Shown here: positions 24,230-36,656 of the stretch, piece after piece | Layout: the number at the start of each line of letters is the position of its first letter | How positions within the stretch are numbered: position 1 is the stretch's first letter | DNA from: Lactuca virosa | Taxonomy: Eukaryota; Streptophyta; Magnoliopsida; Asterales; Asteraceae | Assembly (NCBI GenBank): GCA_928212115.1 | Contig: CAKMRJ010005523.1 | Coordinates: forward strand, 139,261,803-139,325,802 | Reading direction: 5' to 3' | Length of the DNA stretch: 64,000 nucleotides | Notes under the pieces: model-generated | Database searches by the model: none | What the model saw: only the letters and a program-made list of their open reading frames with translations | What the model was told of the DNA's origin: nothing | Position numbers and translations under genes: made by a program

Positions 24230-26485
24230 TGTGACAACCCGAAAAATTTTTGTTTTTAAAAGCTCAGTCAGTCAACTCAACTGAGTGTCAGACTCATTGG
24301 TAAGGAGTTCTAGCCTGGTTAAAGGTCATTCTAAGGAGTTTTAAGCCTAGTACACTTAAGGAATGAGTGTTAGAATGTACCTGCTAGAGACACTGCTCAA
24401 CAAATCAAGCCTTAACCTTTTCATTTAGAGTTCACAGCCACAACACTTGAGTTTAAGGCCGTAAACTCAAGGTGGGCCGTAAACTCCCCCCCCCCCCAAT
24501 ATAGGCTCATTTCCTTCACTTTTCATTCATTATCTCATTTCCAACTCAAGAACACTCCATTTCTCTCTCAACTATCATCCCGATTTTCATCCTAGATCTT
24601 CAAAAGTTGTAAGTGTTCTTCCTTGATTAGTTGATACATCTCTTAATCTAGTTTCATCCATTGATTTCATCCATAGAAATCATCTTTTCTTAGATCTTCA
24701 AGAAACACCAAGAACACACACTAGTGTTCTCGGCCAAAATCAACCATTTCAAGCCTCTACATCGTAAGTACTCTTCCCTAAACTTGATATCTAGCTAGGA
24801 CTCATGCTTAGAGCCTTGAAAACATCAAGAACACAAGAAAAAAAGGAGTTTACGGCCAAGCCATCTCCCATGGCCGTAAACCCTTTTAAGGGTGCCATTT
24901 TGGCCATAAACCCTCCTAGATGTAAAGCTTGTGACCTAGAACCCTTCATTTATGAGAATAGGACCTTAAACTACTCTCAAATGCATAATGACCATGAATT
25001 TACGGCTGTAAACTCCTTTGGGCCGTAAACTCATCAAAAGCCTCCAATGAGTTGGTCTTTCTCATCCTTATGTAGAGCAAAAGTCCCTAAAGCTTCCCTA
25101 GCATTCAAACAAACACTTATGCATGTTTGACCATGAGTTTACGGCCGTAAACTCCCTTTGGCCGTAAACCCATGGTAGTAAACTCATGTTAGTGCCATTC
25201 CACTTTCCTATGATGAATCACATGTGATTCCAACACTTGGTCAAACTGTTTCCTAGTCCCGACAGGTGTTTCCTTTCATATAGTTGCTTATAAACACTAT
25301 ATTCATGTCAATATATGTCATTTAGGACTTATTGTGTCTCGAGACTTCATTCGTGGAACTTCTCATCCTTACACGCGTATTCGTTGAATCACCCACATCA
25401 TGTGAGTTCATACCCCGTAATGAATCTTTTAACTGTTTTAAATGCTTTTAAGGGGGGAATACAAGTTGAACACAATGATAATTGTGTAATTGTTTGTTAT
25501 AAACATCTTTCAAAATGTTGCTTATGTCTTTTATAAGTGATCAAAACATTTCAAAAACTATTTTAAAGTTATGTTACTTTATAGTTAATCAAACTCCGTT
25601 TTTAAAGTACAAGCATAACTTAGTAGTAAAACGAGTCTTTTCAATAACAGTTCAAGTAAAAACATTAGTAAACTATAATAGGTATAGTTTAGGAAGATAC
25701 TATTCATTACTTCTAGTACAATGAAGCATACAAAGAGTCAGTTCATACATGAGTCAAACATACTATGATGAGAAATAAACAGAACATACATACATACTAG
25801 GGAGAGAGAACGTACAATACAGCTAGTACATACTATACATTATACAAGAGAACATACTATGATGAGAAACAAACAGAACGAACATACTAAGATGCTATAG
25901 CATGGAACTACTACAGGATCTAATTATACCAATGAATCACTAACTCATTGTTCTAAACAAAAGGTGATAGTTATATTGGGTATACATGATCATATAACTT
26001 TAATGTGAATTACATGGCTTGCAATTGATTGCAGAGGTCGCGTTTGGTTCCCTTAATCTCTTGACAGGGAGAGCGTATAGTAGGGGTGCTAGCCTTCACA
26101 TTATGACCAGTATAAAACAAACATGTTTTAAGGTCATCAGTACATCCGTATGTCATTTTAAACGACAACTGTGTACTTATATTTCTCATTACTTTCATAA
26201 AGTGACAGTACCACTTGAAAGTCAAATGCAAACTATTTTCGAGTTAAGATAGTTATAAACTAGGGAAAACTTACATTTTACAAACGACAAACAGAACAGT
26301 CGAGTCTAGTACATTCAGTAGAAAGGGACCATAATGCTAACCTTATGATTCCTTAATGTATACATCAAAGGATATATATATCAATAGGATCCGACAGGTA
26401 ATAGGATGTGTGCTCTCCGCTTCATTTCCTGTTCCTTGTTTGGTTGTGGGCTTGGAACGAATTCACCCAGTCTATTTTCTATTCG

Positions 26486-26542
<57 letters not shown>

Positions 26543-27639
26543 TTAGTATACATTAAGTCATCATAAGGGTACCAAGTATGGGTCAAGTCATAGGACACAG
26601 AGTCAATGCACAGTTTTCTAGTACAAAACATACTTTCCAAATCAGAACTTTTGGTATACAAAACTAGAAACTTACCAGTAAAGGTTTAATCCATTTTATT
26701 AAACCAGTATAAACTTAAAAGACCTTAGGTGGTTAACTCTATAATACTTTAGTTTATACATCATGGTTATATATAATTAATACCCAATAGGTAGTTGTAT
26801 GTGTGCTTTCCGCCTTACTTCCTGTTCCTTGTTTGGTTGTGGGGTTAGGGCGGATTCCCCCAATTAACTTTCTATCCGATATTAGATCATATATATCCAG
26901 TATAAACTAAGTTATTATAGAAGTAATCACTGTGGTCACCATTTTATTATAAGAAATAAGGGTTTTCTTAAAGAATCTTTTCATTAAATATAAAGGAACC
27001 ATTACAATTAACTCCATGAGTAACAAGTGAATACACCAGGGTTATATACCACAATGATCAAACAAACAATGGGATGTGTGCTTTCCACCTTAGGGCAGAT
27101 GCGCACAATCGATTGTCTGTTTACTCTGAGTCTTATATAACTTGTATCCATTTAGTACTCATAGAAAGGATTGTAGAGTCATTTTTACTTATCTTTCATT
27201 AAAGTAGGAAATATAGGATTTTCTAGAGGAACAGACGAACTTTTCTAAACATAACTAACAACAACATTTTACAACTACATTTACAACTACATTTTCAACT
27301 ACATTTTTACAACAACATTTTACAACTTACTTACATCACTAAAATCTTATGAACTCACCAGCTTAATTGCTGATCAACTCTTTCAAATAACTTGTATTCT
27401 CAGGAGCCTAGTAGACAGGTACTCGTACTGGGAATTCGGAAGATGGAGTATAATAGCTTCAAGTCTTGTTTGTTATTTGCTTATGTATTCTATGTTTGGT
27501 GAACACACACTTTGTAAACACTTTCTTTCAAATGAAATGGTTGTTCATTACTTGCTTACTATAATGCATATCTTGTGATACTAAAAATGACGTCCTCAAC
27601 CCCCGAACGTTTCCGCCGTTCCGGTTTTGGGGTGTGACA
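24230..27639 (+). mobile_element. Solo LTR G, nested in LTR D
   Basis: The 3.41-kb sequence starts TGTGACAACCCG and ends GGGGTGTGACA, flanked by the duplication CTCAG (24,225-24,229 and 27,640-27,644). There is no internal region, so it is a solo LTR. Several TTTACGGCCGTAAA-type palindromes lie at 24,455-25,180. Plus orientation is suggested by a donor-like ATC/GTAAGTAC at 24,764 and an acceptor-like GACAG/GTACTC ending at 27,418, preceded by GAACTCACCAGC. No gene-like frames. Confidence 0.85.
26490..26540. repeat. TA microsatellite in LTR G
   Basis: About 25 uninterrupted AT dinucleotides. Confidence 0.95.
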
Positions 27640-28422
27640 CTCAGCCTCCAAAATCTTTTCAAATGAAGTCCCAGAAGTTACCATTTAGTCCCTGCCTTCA
27701 TAAATACTTTCAAAACCAATCCTGAACTTACACTTTTAGCCCCCAACTACTAAATTATGCCATTTGGCTCCCCGAAACCAACACCCCGCTGAATATTATT
27801 TGATTTTGGACTAAAATAATATAACTTAATAATAAAAGTTACTTCTCGGGGTTTCGGGTTTATCATTTAATTATTCTATTTTAAACGGGATGTTACAGTA
27901 CAACCCTAAAAATTTGGGTTTTCAACCTGATCCTCGTACGCCCAGCGTACGAGGTCTCGTACCCCGACCCATCTCCGCACTACGCTACGCGTACCTCCAG
28001 CCATGCCTCACGTAACCTCCCTCGCATCAGTACACCCTGCGTACCACATTGGTACGCCCCGCGTACTAGGGTTTTCCCATAAACCCTAATTCCTTTCGAA
28101 GGCCATAACTTTCTCGATACAACTCCGATTTCGACCATCCTTATATCCATGAAAAGGTATCGAGAAGCTCTACACTATTAGCCACTCATACTTGCCATAA
28201 GATATCCCGAACGAACATCCACATTCCATAAAAGCCCAAGCTGATAAATTACTGAAATGCCCTTGACTCCAAAACACAAACCGAATACCCGAAACATCCA
28301 GATTACATTATCAAACCCCAACCTAGACCAAAACTCAATTACTAAAGGGTCCGAAGCCTGCTAATACACAATCCCTGATCACTACCCCCAAAATTGGAAA
28401 CGATTCGAAACAAGGCGTTACA

Positions 28423-30185
28423 GCGTACTACGAAGCATGCATGAGACGAGATATTCCCCTGGTACACAGGGCATACCCATGCGTATGCAAGGCGTATGCC
28501 AGTCAGGGGCAAGCCCTAATTTTTAGGGTTTACACCCTATTTAAACAAATTAAGTCCCCCAAAGCCCTCACATTATCAACCTCCATTGCCTCTTTGAGTT
28601 ATACTTCGAAAACCTAATCCATTTCCCTTAGAGATTGACCATTTTGTGTGTGTTTTGGGGTGTGTGGTGCATATTAAAGAAGAAGGAGACTTTTAGAGAA
28701 GCATTGGACAAGAGGGAGCTTGTAGATCGAGATATTATTCACTCTTTCCAGCTTATTAGAGGTATAAAGTCTAAACCTTGCTCATCATATGTCTAGATCT
28801 AGATTTGGGAAAGAATTTAGCATATTTTGGTCCCATGGATGAACTCTTGTGAGTAAATCCTACTCCAGATGTTATAAGATGTTTCTTTTAATGTTTCTGA
28901 GGTCCTTGATCCATAAAGCTTGCATCTTGATGGTTGTAGACCAACCATGCATGAGTTAGTGACCATGTAAAGGAAGTAGAATGCCAAATCTATGGTTTGA
29001 GTCCCATTAAGACAGGCAAAGGATTAAAGTTGCCAACTATATTGCTTATGACTTTCCAAGTGAGCTAGATCTGAAGTTGGACGTTAGGTCATAACGAATT
29101 AAGACCTTAAAATGAGACTTTGGGCAATTGGGGTGTACGCATGGTGTACAAAGGCGTACGCTGAGCGTACGTACCTGGGATCCCGATCTGTATGTAGCAA
29201 CGCAGGGCGTACTGGTGGTACGCTTAGTGTACTCACCAGGGAGTTTTTGGGCTTTTAGATTTTGGGTCACCTTGGACTCTAGGGTTTTGGACCTTTGTTG
29301 GGCCGCAAGCTTTTCTGGATTGGGCCATTGTTAGGCCTTGGGCCTTTTGGATTTGGGCCGATAATGGGTTTCGCGTTCCTTTCGGACTTTGGGCTAGTGT
29401 GGATTTCGACCATATTATGTTAGGCCCAATAAGGGAAGGGTAAAGCAACCTTTTTACTCTAGGAGTCGAGATTTAGGATTTGGACTCTCGGTTTGGGCTA
29501 ATGACCTAATTGCTAATTAGGGTTCTATTATTGGTGATTTAGTGAGGGGATTTTACGATTCAGCAGCCCGGGTGTGATTTGTTTATCTTCAGACTCAGGT
29601 GAGTTTCCTTCACTGTACTTGTGGGTTGAAAGCACCAATGTCGGCCCACTGGATTATGTTTGTAGGATCATAGTTGTCTTCGTGACAATTTCCAATTATG
29701 TTTGTATATGCTTGTTGTCTTCGTGAAATAGACCCGATACCGGTTGAAAGAGACCGAATGGGGTTAAATAGACCCAATACTGGTTGCAAGAGACCGAAAC
29801 AGGGTGAAATAGACCAAGTACCGGTTGAAAGAGACCGAAGGGGGTGAAATATACCCAATATCGGTTGAAAGAGACCGAAGGGGGTGAAATAGACCCAGTT
29901 ATGTTTTGACTGATATGCATGTATGGTATGGGGTATTTTGGGGGAGCTCAATAAGCTTTGTGCTTGTGGTTTTCAGTTTATGTTTCAGGTACTTCCAACT
30001 CGAAAGGGAAAGGCCCGACTTGATCACACTTTATCCGCCTATGTTTTTCGCATTATGTGATTTTGGGATTTTATAATCTGATATTATTTCTCTATGATAC
30101 ACGCTTGGTTGTTTTGGCATGATTATTGGATGTTTTGGAATGAATTAAAAATGAAATTTTTATCTGAAATTTTTGGGATGTTATA
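28423..30185 (+). mobile_element. LTR F (plus strand, 5' end cut by LTR E)
   Basis: Opposite in orientation to its neighbours. It has a TATA-like CTATTTAAAC at 28,538-28,547, GTACGC-type palindromes at 28,460-28,500 and 29,130-29,235, a donor-like CAG/GTGAGTTTCC at 29,599, a 40-bp minisatellite, and the block ending TTTCAG/GTACTTCC at 29,988. It ends TTTTGGGATGTTATA at 30,185. The left end is cut by LTR E at 28,422. No coding sequence or internal region remains. Confidence 0.7.
29730..29890. repeat. 40-bp minisatellite in LTR F (four copies)
   Basis: Units starting at 29,730, 29,770, 29,811 and 29,851 each contain CGGTTGAAAGAGACCGAA. The unit is itself a small inverted repeat (CGGTT/GACCG). 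It lies between the donor-like and acceptor-like sites. Confidence 0.9.
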
Positions 30186-30975
30186 GATTATGGTTGGCAG
30201 CCCTATTTACCTTGTGTTGTGAGACCTTAGCCTGTTACCCTTCATATTTCCTCTTTAACAAAGTATGACAATACTATTAACAAAACTAAGAAAATATCTA
30301 ACATCACTATAATCAAAAATATGCATAACTACATTTGATCCAGAACATTGAAAAGATAAGCATATTTGATTAATGTGTAACTTGCACTTGGAAGCAACCA
30401 AGGTGATTAACCCAACAAAGTTGATATCATTGCTTATATCTACAATAAATCATGTGTAGTCTAGAGCAATACATTGCATAGATATATCAATACGCTGCCA
30501 TTTCCTTCCACTAGAAACTGGCACTCGAAAAAGATTTGTGTACAAGATCATTCTTTTAGATTAAGATAACTATCGAAGAACACTTCTTGTTGACGAGTTG
30601 GGGAACAAAGATACGAACATACTGAATGTAACATGTGGTTGAACAAAGAACAAAAACAACCTACTTTTACTACTCCGAAATGGACGTACATTCCGAAGTA
30701 TACTTTTTCAGTTTGGAATATACTTTTTCAGTCGAGAAGGTGCGAATGTCAGATTTCGGATTGGAATCCTACCAACCTCCACCAACTCCGAAAAGCATAA
30801 ATACCCCAGAATATCGCATTCCGGAAATCATATTCCGGAATCCATTTTATCAGTATGGAACGTATTCTTGTCAGATTCCAGACCTAACTCCGGAATGAAT
30901 AAAGCTACTCTGGAATACGATATTCTGGAGATTATGGTCATTTTTCAAAAAAAAACTTTTAAGGGGTTATTATTA
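30186..30975. other. Intergenic, no gene recognised
   Basis: No coding sequence with recognisable similarity. Between 30,660 and 30,930 the words TTCCGGAAT and TCCGAA recur several times, suggesting an old repeat. The last nine bases (TTATTATTA) are the target duplication of the next element. Confidence 0.5.
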
Positions 30976-32439
30976 GGGAAAATGACACATTAGCCCTACT
31001 ATGTATTACGATTTTGCCCATTAAGTCCCTAAAGTTATTTTAGAGCCTTTTAAGGGAACAAAATGTTTAGTGACATGCCTATTTAGTCCTTTTAACCTCT
31101 TTTAACTGATTAATAGAGTCACATAAGCAACTTAAGCCAACCCAGTTTTGACTTGGACCATACGACGACATTTTGAACTTGAAGTCTACATACACACACA
31201 CACACACTCACTCACATATGGGTCAGAAACACACACTCATTTACTGGATTGCATATCTTTTATATACTCGATTGCATCTCCAACTATGGAAGCTCTATCC
31301 ATCTGTTCACCATTTTTGAGATTAGTTATACACCAAAAACTAAATAAAAAGCTCTTACTTTGATCCCACGAGCTAACCCAAGAATAAATCCTACAACTTT
31401 GTTCTAGTAAGTTTCCACAGTCACGACGTTCTCCAGGAGCTATATGATTACATACTTCCTTGTGGTCTTGATCCCTTATGTAACCTCATTTACCTATATT
31501 TACCAGATATCGGTCCAAGGGATTAGATCGTTGACATAGTAACGGAAAGTGATGGAGCTTATATCTCCAACAGTGGAATCCAGGTAACCTCAGATGAAAA
31601 TGGTGTTAATCGGAGAAAGCAAGTCGAACCATATACTTCATACCATTTCATCTTTGGGACAACAGATCTAAGGAGCTCGCAAGAATCTCTATAAATTTCA
31701 CCTACATTCTTGATTCAAAAGGGAGTTAAGATTATGTTGATGGCCTCGCATTTTTCCTCGCTCAAACTAATTTCGTCATAAGTCTCGGTGGTGCTATGGG
31801 GATTCCAACCAACGTTTCCACATAAGTCTCGATGAGACATGAGATTTAGATTAGGGGAGACACCGACAGTTGCCTTCGAGAGGAATAGGCGTGAAGGCTT
31901 GATAAATCGGTTAGTCTCGTCATTGTTACCCCTTAGTCTTCTCTGGTAGCTTCGTCGTTCGTCACGCCCACTGCCACTACCGGCGTTCGTCGTCTCCATT
32001 GTTGCCATTGGCTTTTGTCGCCCCCCCCCCCCCCTGCGTTTTCATTTTTTTGATTTGTCGCTTTCTTCTTTTCAGGTTGCGTTTTGAGCCAAAAAAAATT
32101 AAACGCCCATAACAACTAGTCCTAAATTGATGCCCCATTCCAAAATGATGCCATGGGCAGGCCCTCCACGGTGGTGCTTTGAAGTGTAGTACGCCATATT
32201 TGGGTGAAGAAACTAAGATTTATGTTTTTTATACGAGGATAAGAAAATTGTAGACTTTTGAAAGCCAACACACTTTTTAAGGGAAAAAAGGGTTAACAAG
32301 TATTACCCCTTCAATTTGTCCAGAGTGACTAATTCGACCCTACAAAAAACACTTTGTTCCCTCAAATGGTTCGAAAATAACTTTAGGGACCAAATGGGTA
32401 AAATCATAATACATAGTGGGACTAATGTGTTATTTCCCC
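30976..32439. mobile_element. Mutator-like TIR element with 9-bp target duplication
   Basis: Terminal inverted repeats of about 95 bp begin GGGAAAATGACACATTAG and GGGGAAATAACACATTAG (right end read in reverse). The identical 9-bp duplication TTATTATTA flanks the element (30,967-30,975 and 32,440-32,448), the size typical of Mutator-like elements. The 1.46-kb body has no transposase, so it is non-autonomous. The interior is unique-looking and has a 97-codon minus-strand frame at 31,715-32,008 (MATMETTNAGSGSGRDERRS), of unknown significance; a captured host fragment is possible. Confidence 0.8.
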
Positions 32440-33209
32440 TTATTATTATTAATATACTCATTTATATAGTTACATTTATACATGTTAGACAATTTTCCTA
32501 TATTATTTCACATTTTTGTATCGGTTGTTGGATAGCTTAAACATGTTAAAGAAAAGTTCAAGTTGCTTAGTTGAAACAACAATGAAAAGTGGTTACTTTT
32601 AATGGCATTATCCCAACTAAATGTATAATTCTCAATTGGAGGCATAATTCTTCATAGCTTGTTTAAACTCCGTAATATTCTTGCATTGATTTCGAAGTTT
32701 TTTTTTAATTTTCTGTAATCTAAATCGCAAAAGTTCAAACTAGAAATCAATACTTTAAATTTTAAAATGATTGCGGTGATTAGAGAAGATTATGCATTGG
32801 TATAAAATCAATACAAATGCAAACCAAATTGTTTTGTATATAAATTTTAATTCTTAATTGAATTATTGGTGGATCAAAAAAGATGTTTAACCCAAACTAA
32901 GGTTTATGTTCTGGTAAAAACCACATTTCGTGTTTTGTTCAAAATTTTCAAAATAAATAATAATTGAGGTAAACAAAACCGAAAAATCCATTATTTTTTA
33001 GGTTATGCAATTTGATTGTTTTTAGAGTGATGGTATATTTTATTGATATTTGAAACAACATTTGATGAAGATTAAAATTTAGTAAATTATTGTTTTTATT
33101 ATCTAATGCGTTTGCTAAATACATTTAAAAAATCATTTGGACGTTTTAGAAATTAAATATAATTTGCATAATACAACATAACATATTTGAGCAACTAGCA
33201 AATCAACAA
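32440..33209. other. AT-rich intergenic stretch
   Basis: AT-rich sequence between the TIR element and the tRNA gene. I see no gene, repeat boundary or RNA in it. Confidence 0.5.
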
Positions 33210-33281
33210 TCCATTGTCGTCCAGCGGTTAGGATATCTGGCTTTCACCCAGGAGACCCGGGTTCGATTCCCGGCAATGGAA
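33210..33281 (+). tRNA. tRNA-Glu (anticodon TTC)
   Basis: The 72-nt sequence folds as a standard cloverleaf. The acceptor stem pairs TCCATTG with CAATGGA; the anticodon stem TCTGG pairs with CCAGG across the loop CTTTCAC, giving anticodon TTC at 33,243-33,245; the T arm contains GGTTCGATTCC (33,260-33,270), which is also the internal B-box promoter. Glutamate tRNAs of plants have this length and these arms. No intron. A T run follows shortly after the gene (ACTTTTTG), a likely RNA polymerase III terminator. Confidence 0.95.
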
Positions 33282-33824
33282 CTTTTTGCTTTAAATACCT
33301 TCCCCTGCCTGCGAGTTACGATCACTTGTAATATGTTTCAATTGTATAGTTAAAATCTCAGTCAATTGGACAACCATAACTGAATCATGAATAGATCCAT
33401 TGATGATAACAAAGATTTGCATGAACTATTAACAAGGAATCGAACAACTCAAATATGTGTAATGTGTCCACTGCACATGATTTTTTGTATTGTTGATTAT
33501 GTATATGTTCTTCAAAAATGGTACAAATTCGATGAAAGACTTTGAAATCTGATTGATCTTAACACTCAAAGCAAATCATTCAACTAACCCAACACACGAG
33601 GAGACCCACCACCTGTTTGATCTAATGCCGGAAAGAAAACCATGCTAGTTCTCACAACAAGATCATGTACATCGTGTTGAGTGTATGTCTATTCGCGAGA
33701 GATACATAATGAGAGATAAGTTTGTCAGTCGCTCTACAAATTCTGCATTTAGCCTCCTCAATTTTACTATTGCATATTCTTTGATTTTTGCTCATTCTGC
33801 TTTGATTCATTTTGTAACCTCACT
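33282..33824. other. Spacer between tRNA-Glu and PERK; includes the PERK 3' flank
   Basis: No further gene. The right part is the 3' flank, and probably 3' UTR, of the minus-strand receptor kinase gene. Confidence 0.5.
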
Positions 33825-36656
33825 TTAGGATTCTTGGCTTGTGGTTGAATATTTCTTGTACAAATCGACTTCTGAACCCCCTGCACTTGACATTCCACTT
33901 TTGCCTCCCTCATTTAGATCTTCCAATGATGCATCACCTTCCAATGCACGCACAACCTGTTGATGATTCTTATGTTACACATAGGGCTCTGATACCATGT
34001 TAGATTAGATATATAGAGGTGGATGAGACTGTATCTAGCTGATCTGGGATTCAAACAGTGTATGTACATGTAACATACCTGACTCATTTTAGGGCGTCTT
34101 CTTGCAGAATACCGAAGACAAGCTGATGCACACACCACCATCCGATACATCTCATCTCGGTCAAACTTATTTTCCAAACGTGGGTCCACTATCTCTTCGT
34201 AGCTTCCACCCTCGGTTGCTTGTGTTAATATAGGCCTACACTGTGTATATATGATTTTTTTAATACAAATATATGGAATTAAGAAAATAAATATAGCGCA
34301 CTAATATTATTACCCAATCGATTAAGCCATCATCATCAACATTTGCCTCTGAGGGTCGTCTACCAGTAATCAGTTCCAACAACACAACTCCAAAGGAAAA
34401 CACGTCAGACTTCTCTGTAAGCTTACCACTGGATGCATACTCGGGTGCTAGGTACCTTCATTCACATATATCATTATTACATTTCTTAATGTGAAAATAG
34501 ACCATATATGGTAGTAGAATCTTGATTATCAAGTATGAAATGATGATAATTGTTACATACCCAAATGTTCCCATAACGCGTGTTGACACGTGAGTGTTAG
34601 TGTCTGATGAAAGCTTTGCGAGTCCAAAATCTGCTACCTGATCCATGAAAGAGTATCTTTAGCTCCATTCAGAGTGAGCTTTTTTTTGTAGGGTTATGTA
34701 GGAAGATTACTACCTTGGCCTCATAGTGTCCATCTAGGAGTATATTTGCTGCCTTAATGTCTCTATGGATGATGCGTGGCTGACCTACATATCATAATAC
34801 TTAGACTATTGTTTATATATATATGCATATATGAATCTCTGTGTGTGTGTGTGTGTATATACACACATACACACAAGTGAGGAAAATAGGAGGGTTTGGT
34901 TTGCTTACAATCTTCATGAAGATAAGCAAAACCTTTGGCTGCCCCCAATGCAATTTTTAACCTTGTTGAGGAATTCATAATTGGGGCACCTTGTCCTATG
35001 AATAAAACATGGCAACTTATTAGTGATATATATCAACTAAAAGGCCTAAATGCAAGAAATAGTTTTTTTTTTTTTTTTTACTTATCAAGACATTGTAATT
35101 TGAAAAATCAACTCAATTATATTGTTTCATTATCTTTTTTCTTGTTGTGAAATTGTACTTTGAAAAAATTCTATCAAATTATAGTATTGTACTTTCATTA
35201 TCCTTCTTACCACACATTATACTTTGGAAAATCTAGTGATTGATACTTTGTATTTAGATGACTTTGCTATAATAGGGTAGATTTTTCAAAATACAATACA
35301 GTAACATGAAGAAATGAGAGTAGGATGATATAATGAGCAAACCAATGAAAGTACTTTGTTATTTCTTTCATTTGACATTAAAATGGGCACCAAATCATAC
35401 CGTAAAGGTGATAGTCAAGACTATTGTTGGGTATATATTCATAAACCAACAACCTTCGTGGTCCAGCAATACAATATCCAACAAGAGATACAAGGTAGCG
35501 ATGATGCACACGACTAATGATCTCCACCTCTGCCTGAAACTCACGTTCCCCTTGTCCGCTAGTGGATTTAAGGCTCTTGACAGCTATCTCTTTTCCACTT
35601 GGTAAAACTCCTTTATGAACATACCCAAACCCACCTTCCCCTAAAAGCAAAGACCTATTGAACCCTCGAGTGGCTTCCGCCAGCTCATCATATGTAAAAG
35701 TGCTCTTATTGAAACCAAGGACTACACCCGGATGTGGAGGTGGCAACGGGGCTTGGTAGGGCCCGGAGAAAGTGGCTGAGCTGAATTCAGTGTTACCTGA
35801 CATCGGTGGCGGTGGAGGTGGTGGTACCGCTATCCAATTGTACTCAGAACTCACCGGACCACTGCCAGGTGGTGGTGGCATCTTTAAATGAATGTCGTTT
35901 GGTGGTTGAGACTGGTTCAAAGTGTTTTTTTGAGAGCTATGATAATTATTATTATCTGCGCAATCACAAAGTTAACACGTTATTATACTTACCTCCACGT
36001 GAGGGTAGACTAGTCTGTAGAGAGTCTGCTTTAAAACATAATTTGAAACGAATTCAACAATATATTGGTAAGTTAATACCTGTTTTTTGACCATTGTCTT
36101 TATAATAATACATCTCGTCACCCCGGCTTCTCTTTCGTTTCTTGAGACATGCCATAACACATAATATCATGAGGAAAAGCAATAATCCTGCCGCTAATAC
36201 TGCTCCTACAACAATCAGTATGTCATTACCGCCGTCATTAACATCGGAATTAGAATGATGATGTGGAGGAGCGAACTTTGGACGTGAGGGTGGCAGCGGT
36301 GGCGGTGGCGTCCATGGTGGTGGTGGAGGAGGTGGTGGTGGTGGCGGTGGCGGCGGTGGTGGAGATTTGCGATTCCTATTGTTATTATTGTTGTTATTAT
36401 TGTCGTTGTTGTTGTTTTTGTTGTTGTTGTCGTTGTTATAGTCGTTGATGTTGTTGTTATTGCCGTTTTTGTTGTCGTTGTTGTTGTTTCCGTTGTTATT
36501 GTTGTTGTTATCGTTGTTGTTGTTGTTGTTGTTGTTGTTGTTATCGTTGTTGTCGTTATTATTGTTGTTGTTGTTGTTGTTGTCGTCGTCGTTGTTATCG
36601 TTGTTGTCGTTATTGTTGTTGTTGTTGTTGTCAGAATAATCGTAGTCAGAGGGCAT
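33825..36656 (-). CDS. PERK-type (proline-rich extensin-like) receptor protein kinase, eight exons
   Basis: Exons on the minus strand: 36,656-36,080; 35,955-35,401; 34,995-34,909; 34,784-34,714; 34,637-34,561; 34,455-34,314; 34,240-34,079; 33,956-33,825. All introns are GT-AG, phases agree, and the product is 600 residues. The N-terminus is Asn/Asp-rich (about 9-95), then a Pro run (about 98-125), one membrane segment (ILIVVGAVLAAGLLLFLMIL, about 146-169), a basic stop-transfer KKRKRSR, a second Pro-rich juxtamembrane part, and a complete kinase: LGEGGFGYV, AVK lysine, HRDIKAANILLD, DFG, GTFGYLAPEYASSGK, RRRPKMSQVVRALEG. PERKs are plasma-membrane kinases whose ectodomain is thought to sense the cell wall. 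The usual N-terminal Ser/Pro extensin region is missing here. The ATG at 36,656 is the only start that fits. Confidence 0.92.
36385..36637. repeat. Trinucleotide-rich Asn codon tract in PERK exon 1
   Basis: AAC and AAT codons (GTT/ATT on the plus strand) with scattered Asp, Gly and Lys codons form about 85 residues. Such a tract is prone to length change. The leucine-rich frame on the opposite strand is a shadow of it. Confidence 0.9.

Larger units (their letters stand above)
21214..27897 (-). mobile_element. Solo LTR D, containing solo LTR G
   Basis: D starts TGTAACACCC and ends GGGATGTTACA and is flanked by the duplication GTACA (21,209-21,213 and 27,898-27,902). With G and its duplication removed, D is about 3.27 kb and has no internal region, so it is a solo LTR left by recombination between two LTRs. 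Minus-strand orientation is indicated by a TATA (CATATATAAAC near 24,050) and by the leader blocks: donor-like CAG/GTGAGTTTTCC at 22,364, acceptor-like TCAG/GTGC at 21,388. Proline-rich frames at 23,270-24,080 are incidental to GC-rich LTR sequence. Confidence 0.85.
20229..28422 (-). mobile_element. LTR E (fragment), split by solo LTR D
   Basis: E's own sequence is 20,229-21,213 plus 27,898-28,422. The left piece ends in a minus-strand TATA (CCCTATATAAGC near 21,200), and after D's target duplication the right piece continues with the U3 and ends AAGGCGTTACA. It carries GTACGC/GCGTAC palindromes at 20,540-20,625 and 27,935-28,065 and a GTAAAGTT/AACTTTAC hairpin near 20,714-20,733. The sense 3' part is missing because element B lies at its left side. 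No coding sequence. Confidence 0.65.

Noticed and set aside
36445..36639. Plus-strand leucine-rich frame
   Set aside because: Shadow of the Asn codon tract of the minus-strand PERK gene.
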